A DNA stretch of 64,000 bases from Bacteroidales bacterium (GTDB taxonomy: Bacteria; Bacteroidota; Bacteroidia; Bacteroidales; Muribaculaceae), in the NCBI GenBank assembly GCA_014800685.1, contig JAAVFQ010000024.1, forward strand, positions 1 to 64,000, given 5' to 3'. Below, piece after piece: positions 59,719 through 64,000 of this stretch. Below the pieces are notes generated by a model that was not told the DNA's origin, searched no databases, and was given only the letters and a program-made list of their open reading frames with translations. Position 1 is the stretch's first letter, and every line of letters starts with the position of its first letter. Both the position numbers and the translations under genes were made by a program.

Positions 59719-60999
59719 ATGAAGCTACCATTTATATCGACCCACCGACTGCTAATCGCATCACTCTCTTCGCTGGCAATTTCACTCCCGGCCTTCGCTC
59801 ACAAGCAGGATGGCCACGGCATACATCACACAGAGATGGCTGACCACGAAGAGATCGGCGAAGCTCTCGCCCACAACGCTCCGGCAGAGTTTGCTAATCC
59901 TCCGCATTTCATTTTCAAATCACATAATCAGAAATTCGTTATCGGATTAGGAGGCTTCCTCAAGGCTACGGCCTCTTTCGACTTCGGAAGCCCCACTGAC
60001 AATCCTACCGACTTCCTTGTATCCGACATACCCGTCGGTCAGGCTAAGGGCAACGGGGCCAAAATGCAATTCTCTGCCCAGAGCAGCGCACTCTTCGCCA
60101 ATGCCATATTCAACCCCGGCAAGAATCAGGTGGGCGCTTTCATAGGCTTTGACTTCCGCGGAGGCAACTATGTGCCTGTGCTCCAGTATGGATTTGTAAA
60201 ATACAGAGGATTTCAATCCGGATATGACATCACTCTATTCGCTGACGACGCCGTAGCGCCCCCCTCGATTGATGCGCAAGGCCCCAACTCTTATCTCGGA
60301 ATCACCACGCCGGGCGTAAGATTCACTACCTCATTCGGAAAGCAGAAACAATGGTCGGCCGGTGTGGGCCTCGAGATGCCGCAGGCCGCCTACCCCGCTG
60401 ACGATGCGGTGGCAGTGGTAAATCAGAGAATACCTGACATCCCGGCCTTCATACGTTACTCATGGAATGAGAGCAGCTCTTGGCTACGTTTGGCCGCGAT
60501 ACTCCGCAATATGACTTATCGCGACCTTGTCAAGGAAACTAACCGCACATCCACAGGATGGGGACTCGCACTCAGCGGTAACGTCGGCATTATTTCCGAT
60601 AAACTCTCTTTCATATTTCAGGGGGCCTACGGCCACGGTATTTCCTCATATTTCCAGGATCTTAACGGAGCCGTAGAGGAAGACCTCTTCGCCTCCACCG
60701 ATCATCCCGGAAAAATGAAGGCAGCCCCGGCATGGGGAGGCTTTGCAGGTTTTCAATATAACTTCTCCTCCAAATGCTACGCATCGGCCTCTTACAGTCA
60801 TCTAAGAATTTATGACAACAAAACGATGGCGGCCGCAGATGACTACCGCTATGGACAATACATTCTCGCAAACTTCTTCTATGACATCAACTCATATCTC
60901 ACTTGGGGCGTAGAGTATATCTACGGCCGAAAAATGAATATGAACGGAGCTAATGCGCATGACAACAGACTCCAGACCATGCTCCAGTTCTCATTCTAA
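59719..60999 (+). CDS. DcaP-like outer membrane porin with His-rich N-terminus, 426 aa
   Basis: A signal peptide (about residues 1-27) is followed by a His-rich stretch (KQDGHGIHHTEMADHEEIG, with seven His within 40 residues), then a beta-barrel of the DcaP trimeric porin type: FVIGLGGFLKATASFDFGS, FSAQSSALFANAIF, and YLTWGVEYIYGRKMNMNG near the end, closing with LQTMLQFSF. It follows SpmAB by 41 bp on the same strand as the metal ABC genes. The His-rich part suggests metal binding, which is an inference from composition and neighbours. A repeat right-end motif (AGAACGTACTTA) lies just upstream. Confidence 0.8.
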   Translation: MKLPFISTHRLLIASLSSLAISLPAFAHKQDGHGIHHTEMADHEEIGEALAHNAPAEFANPPHFIFKSHNQKFVIGLGGFLKATASFDFGSPTDNPTDFLVSDIPVGQAKGNGAKMQFSAQSSALFANAIFNPGKNQVGAFIGFDFRGGNYVPVLQYGFVKYRGFQSGYDITLFADDAVAPPSIDAQGPNSYLGITTPGVRFTTSFGKQKQWSAGVGLEMPQAAYPADDAVAVVNQRIPDIPAFIRYSWNESSSWLRLAAILRNMTYRDLVKETNRTSTGWGLALSGNVGIISDKLSFIFQGAYGHGISSYFQDLNGAVEEDLFASTDHPGKMKAAPAWGGFAGFQYNFSSKCYASASYSHLRIYDNKTMAAADDYRYGQYILANFFYDINSYLTWGVEYIYGRKMNMNGANAHDNRLQTMLQFSF

Positions 61000-61047
61000 A
61001 AATTAACAGAGTAGTCAAATTCTTTATAGCCTTTCATCCCACTTCTT

Positions 61048-62580
61048 ATGCTGAAGCTTAATCCTTTTCCTTCCATCGCCGGACATCTGGTCCGAATGGC
61101 GCTGATAGCGCTCTCTCTCATCTCCCTCTCCATCCACTCCCTGGCCACGACTCCACCGAAAAGAGAATTTCGCGGTGCATGGCTCCACGTCATCGGACAG
61201 GGACAATGGAAAGCAAAAAACACCGAACAGCAAAAAGCCTACATACGCCAGCAGCTCGACTTGCTCAAAGATGCCGGATGCAACGCCGCTATCTTTCAGG
61301 TGAGACCTCACGCAGACGCTCTGTATCAGTCTGAGATAGAGCCCTGGTCGTCCTGGCTCACCGGAAAACGAGGAAAAGCCCCCTCCCCACTCTGGGACCC
61401 GCTCCAATATGCCATTGAGCAGGCCCACGAACGCGGTATGGAGCTTCACGCATGGCTGAACCCCTATCGCGTCACTCCGGGCGCTGAGACCCTCCCCGCC
61501 GACCATATCTCGAAAAAACACCCCGAGAGGTTTTTCCACTTTGACAATAAACTGTTTTTTGACCCCGCATATCAGGAAAACCGTGACTACATCTGCAACG
61601 TAGTGGAAGACATTGTCTCCCGATACGATGTCGACGCGATTCATATAGATGACTACTTCTATCCTTACCCCGCCGCCAACGGACAGAAGTTCAACAACGA
61701 CGATGCCTCCTACCGCAAATTCGGCAACGGAATGCCACGCAATGACTGGAGAAGACATAACGTTGACCTCCTCATAGAGCAGATGCACAACACCATAAAA
61801 GACACCAAACCCTGGGTGAGATTCGGAGTCAGCCCCTTCGGCATCTGGAGAAATAAGAAAAACGACCCCAGAGGCTCGGAATCCGCCGGCCTCCAAAACT
61901 ATGATGACCTCTACGCCGACGTCCTCCTATGGGCTAAGAAGGGCTGGATAGACTATCTTTCCCCTCAGCTTTACTGGAGCCTCGACACTAAAGCCGCCCC
62001 TACACGTAAGCTCCTGAAATGGTGGAACGATAATGCCAATGGCGTAGACATCTACGTAGGATATGACGTGCAGCGCACTATGAACTCTGCCGACACTCAG
62101 GCCGGACGCCCTAATGAGCTGCAGACAAAAGTGGAAATGGCTCGGCAGCTCCCCGCCATCAACGGTATGGTGTGGTGGCATGGATATTGGGTCACCGACA
62201 ACTACAAAGGGGTCGCCCATGAACTCACTAATCGTCACCAATCCACCATCGCGCTCCCCCCCGCATACGGCGACACATCCAAAAAGCCCGCGGCCCCAAC
62301 AGGTGTAAGACTCGAAAAAAAGGATGGCAAAATATTCATCGCTTGGGATAACCCCGTTTTTGGAGCTAAAGAGAAAGAGACCGACCCTGTGAAGTTCGTA
62401 GTTTATCAGTTCTTCGCCGGCGAGAAAACCGACATCGAAAACCCCGAAACTATTATTGCCGTCACTCCCTTCGAAAGAGTTGATCTCGGCACCCCGGCCA
62501 AAGGTGAGCGCTTCGTCGTAACTTCCCTCGACAGAATGAACCGCGAAAGCCGTCCGTCAGCAGAAGTCACTGTAAAATAA
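61048..62580 (+). CDS. Secreted family-10-like glycosyl hydrolase (GHL10/DUF187), 510 aa
   Basis: A signal peptide (about residues 1-31) precedes a TIM-barrel GHL10 domain: REFRGAWLHVIGQGQW, NAAIFQVRPHADALYQSEIEPWSSWLTG, HAWLNPYRV, and VDAIHIDDYFYPYP with acidic residues at strand ends. A fibronectin III-like domain occupies the C-terminal about 100 residues (APTGVRLEKKDGKIFIAWD...). Related proteins cleave peptidoglycan glycan strands or other polysaccharides. It starts 48 bp after the porin gene and is probably cotranscribed. Confidence 0.9.
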   Translation: MLKLNPFPSIAGHLVRMALIALSLISLSIHSLATTPPKREFRGAWLHVIGQGQWKAKNTEQQKAYIRQQLDLLKDAGCNAAIFQVRPHADALYQSEIEPWSSWLTGKRGKAPSPLWDPLQYAIEQAHERGMELHAWLNPYRVTPGAETLPADHISKKHPERFFHFDNKLFFDPAYQENRDYICNVVEDIVSRYDVDAIHIDDYFYPYPAANGQKFNNDDASYRKFGNGMPRNDWRRHNVDLLIEQMHNTIKDTKPWVRFGVSPFGIWRNKKNDPRGSESAGLQNYDDLYADVLLWAKKGWIDYLSPQLYWSLDTKAAPTRKLLKWWNDNANGVDIYVGYDVQRTMNSADTQAGRPNELQTKVEMARQLPAINGMVWWHGYWVTDNYKGVAHELTNRHQSTIALPPAYGDTSKKPAAPTGVRLEKKDGKIFIAWDNPVFGAKEKETDPVKFVVYQFFAGEKTDIENPETIIAVTPFERVDLGTPAKGERFVVTSLDRMNRESRPSAEVTVK

Positions 62581-62660
62581 TGAGTAAGTGAGGAAAATTA
62601 ATGTGCGCATAAAACGAGTTTTTACCTCACATATATCGTTTAATTTTTAGAACTTACTTA
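62581..62660 (+). repeat. Short copy of the TAAGTAAGT repeat family (80 bp)
   Basis: Left end TGAGTAAGTGAGGAAAATTA and right end CTCACATATATCGTTTAATT...GAACTTACTTA both match the ends of the copy at 37147, but the core is deleted. It begins directly at the stop codon of the GHL10 gene and ends 19 bp before the next start codon. Confidence 0.85.
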
Positions 62661-62679
62661 CTTCACAAATATCCACATC

Positions 62680-63516
62680 ATGAATAATAAGCGCATATAC
62701 GTCATCGCCGTCACCATAGCCATCATTCTCGCAGTGGCTCTCATAGAACGCTGCAACGGCGCCCGAAACGATAACGAACACTCCGCAATAGCTAAAACGC
62801 AGAATCATCCATACGGCGACCTGCTCAAAGTGAGACACCCGGCACAAAAAAACTCCATCTTCCGTGAATATAACGGCTTTGAACTCCTCTTCAACCCGGA
62901 AAATCATACCCCCGACTACGTAGCCTGGGAGCTGCTCGAATCTGAAACAGATGGCCCCGGCAAACGCTCCAATGCTTTCTGGAAGGATGAAACACTCAAA
63001 GGATGCCCGGCATCCTCCGACTACTCTCGATCAGGCTACGACCGAGGTCACCTGTGTCCGGCTGCCGATATGAAATGGGATAATGACGCCATGAGAGAAT
63101 GCTTCGTTATGAGCAACATGGCCCCCCAAGACCATTCCCTAAACGCATACGCATGGGCATCTCTCGAAAACAAATGCCGCCAATGGGCCGGAAGAGACTC
63201 CGCTCTCATTATCGTTGCCGGCCCCGTATATGAAGCCTCAGACACCAAACGGATAGGAAACGAAGGCGTACGCGTGCCCTCTGCTTTCTTTAAAGTAATA
63301 CTCGCTCCATACCTCACATCACCTCGCGCCATCGGATTTATTTATCCCAACACTCCGGCTCCCGGCAAAATGGAAAACTACGCCATGAGCGTCCGCGACG
63401 TTGAAAATATCACCGGCCTCGACTTCTTCTATAACCTCCCGGACTCATTGGAAAACAGCATCGAGACCTCTCTCCCTCTCAAAGAATGGTTTCACGCCAT
63501 ATCATCCAGACCATGA
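62680..63516 (+). CDS. Secreted or membrane-anchored DNA/RNA non-specific endonuclease, 278 aa
   Basis: An N-terminal hydrophobic helix (VIAVTIAIILAVALIERC) is followed by a NUC1/Serratia-type nuclease domain. The catalytic motif is YDRGHLCPAADM (His base), with the metal Asn in MSNMAPQDHSLN and the downstream helix WASLENKCRQWA. It should cut DNA and RNA outside the cytoplasm with a divalent metal. The stop overlaps the mnmE start by 4 bp, an odd pairing of a secreted nuclease with a tRNA-modification gene that is probably only transcriptional. Confidence 0.93.
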   Translation: MNNKRIYVIAVTIAIILAVALIERCNGARNDNEHSAIAKTQNHPYGDLLKVRHPAQKNSIFREYNGFELLFNPENHTPDYVAWELLESETDGPGKRSNAFWKDETLKGCPASSDYSRSGYDRGHLCPAADMKWDNDAMRECFVMSNMAPQDHSLNAYAWASLENKCRQWAGRDSALIIVAGPVYEASDTKRIGNEGVRVPSAFFKVILAPYLTSPRAIGFIYPNTPAPGKMENYAMSVRDVENITGLDFFYNLPDSLENSIETSLPLKEWFHAISSRP

Positions 63517-64000
63517 CATCACACACCGATACAATAGTTTCAATCTCCTCTCCCCCCGGTCAAGGAGCAATAGCCCTTATCCGCATGTCTGGTCCCGATG
63601 CCTTCTCCATTCTCTCTAAAAGATGGAAAGGACGAGACCTCACTTCCTTAAAATCTCACACCGCTCACCTCGGCACAATAACCGACAGCGACGGAAAACC
63701 TCTCGACCAGGCACTCGTAACTATCTTCCGCGCGCCCGCCTCTTTCACCGGCGAAAACATAGCTGAAATAGCCATACACGGCTCCCGCTGGATACAAAAA
63801 ACCGTAGTGGAAACGCTCGTAGAAGCCGGAGCCCGCCCCGCACTCCCCGGTGAATTCTCCCAACGCGCCTTCCTCAATCACAAAATAGACCTCGCTCAAG
63901 CCGAAGGAATCGCCGACCTCATTGCATCAGACTCCCGAGCAGCTCACACAATAGCACTCACACAAGCATCAGGCAAATTCTCACACGAAATCAACACCCT
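63513..64000 (+). CDS. mnmE: tRNA modification GTPase MnmE, N-terminal part (cut by window end)
   Basis: The frame opens at ATG 63513 and is still open at the window edge (about 162 codons). The N-terminal folate-binding domain is clear: DTIVSISSPPGQGAIALIRMSG, the FRAPASFTGENIAEIAIHG segment, and PGEFSQRAFLNHKIDLAQAEGIADLI, which is diagnostic for MnmE/TrmE. With MnmG it modifies the wobble uridine of several tRNAs. The GTPase domain lies beyond the window. Confidence 0.97.
   Translation, partial: MTSHTDTIVSISSPPGQGAIALIRMSGPDAFSILSKRWKGRDLTSLKSHTAHLGTITDSDGKPLDQALVTIFRAPASFTGENIAEIAIHGSRWIQKTVVETLVEAGARPALPGEFSQRAFLNHKIDLAQAEGIADLIASDSRAAHTIALTQASGKFSHEINT

Overview
The window looks like a chromosomal segment of a Bacteroidales bacterium, most likely a gut member near the Muribaculaceae. 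The evidence is direct and indirect. Many intergenic regions carry the Bacteroidota housekeeping promoter pattern TTTG-N19/21-TAnnTTTG. Secreted proteins end in a short tail of the GIYIVNGRKVVVK type. The gene content (DUF177-rpmF-fabH, MenG, SpmAB fusion, DcaP-like porin, M6 and M3 peptidases, Wza/Wzc export proteins) also fits. The exact taxon is inferred.

Layout. Bases 1-1720 are an AT-rich accessory tail. It holds the 3' end of an unknown gene, a strongly foldable non-coding stretch, a frameshifted XRE regulator, a HipB-like regulator with repeated operators and no HipA, and a third XRE protein. It ends at a 17-bp copy of the 3' end of ssrA (tmRNA), which I read as the distal attachment site of an island integrated in ssrA. 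From 1.8 to 11.8 kb are core genes: acetyltransferase, AspT-type transporter, AlkD, valS, an endonuclease/exonuclease/phosphatase protein, two tandem rhomboid proteases and a small nuclease-like protein. From 11.9 to 17.6 kb are two related repeat-bearing secreted proteins around panB. From 18 to 24.4 kb is a leftward polysaccharide operon (wza, wzc, CpsB-type phosphatase, gmd, fcl) behind a long leader, with a candidate small RNA upstream. From 25 to 34 kb are surE, ribD, a DUF4353 secreted protein with an overlapping partner, a deacetylase-like protein, a flippase and a CapD-type dehydratase. From 34 to 41 kb is a leftward series: yqeY, serS, a tail-anchored pseudokinase, a GNAT protein, purC, menG and an esterase. 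From 41 to 48.7 kb are a glycosyltransferase, tRNA-Arg(CCT), an M6 protease, yceD-rpmF-fabH and a sugar kinase. From 48.9 to 64 kb are an OMP, YitT, Dcp, ald, an SGNH hydrolase, trpS, a zinc-type ABC binding protein and ATPase, SpmAB, a DcaP-like porin, a GH10-like hydrolase, a secreted nuclease and the start of mnmE.

The most unusual signals lie between genes. A dispersed repeat has three full copies of 186-187 bp (17639-17825, 37147-37332, 47582-47768) plus several short or solo-end copies. Its inverted ends read TAAGTAAGT...ACTTACTTA, and a central hairpin keeps its pairing while its sequence changes. A second family (11782-11896, 52854-52950, 54267-54420) consists of a terminator hairpin followed by a conserved tail and a variable hairpin, always 3' of a gene. 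A third short leader motif (AAAAGTAAACACAC) precedes several start codons. There are also two non-coding RNA candidates, at about 181-434 (+) and 24830-24962 (-). All calls are from reading the sequence only; no database search was possible.
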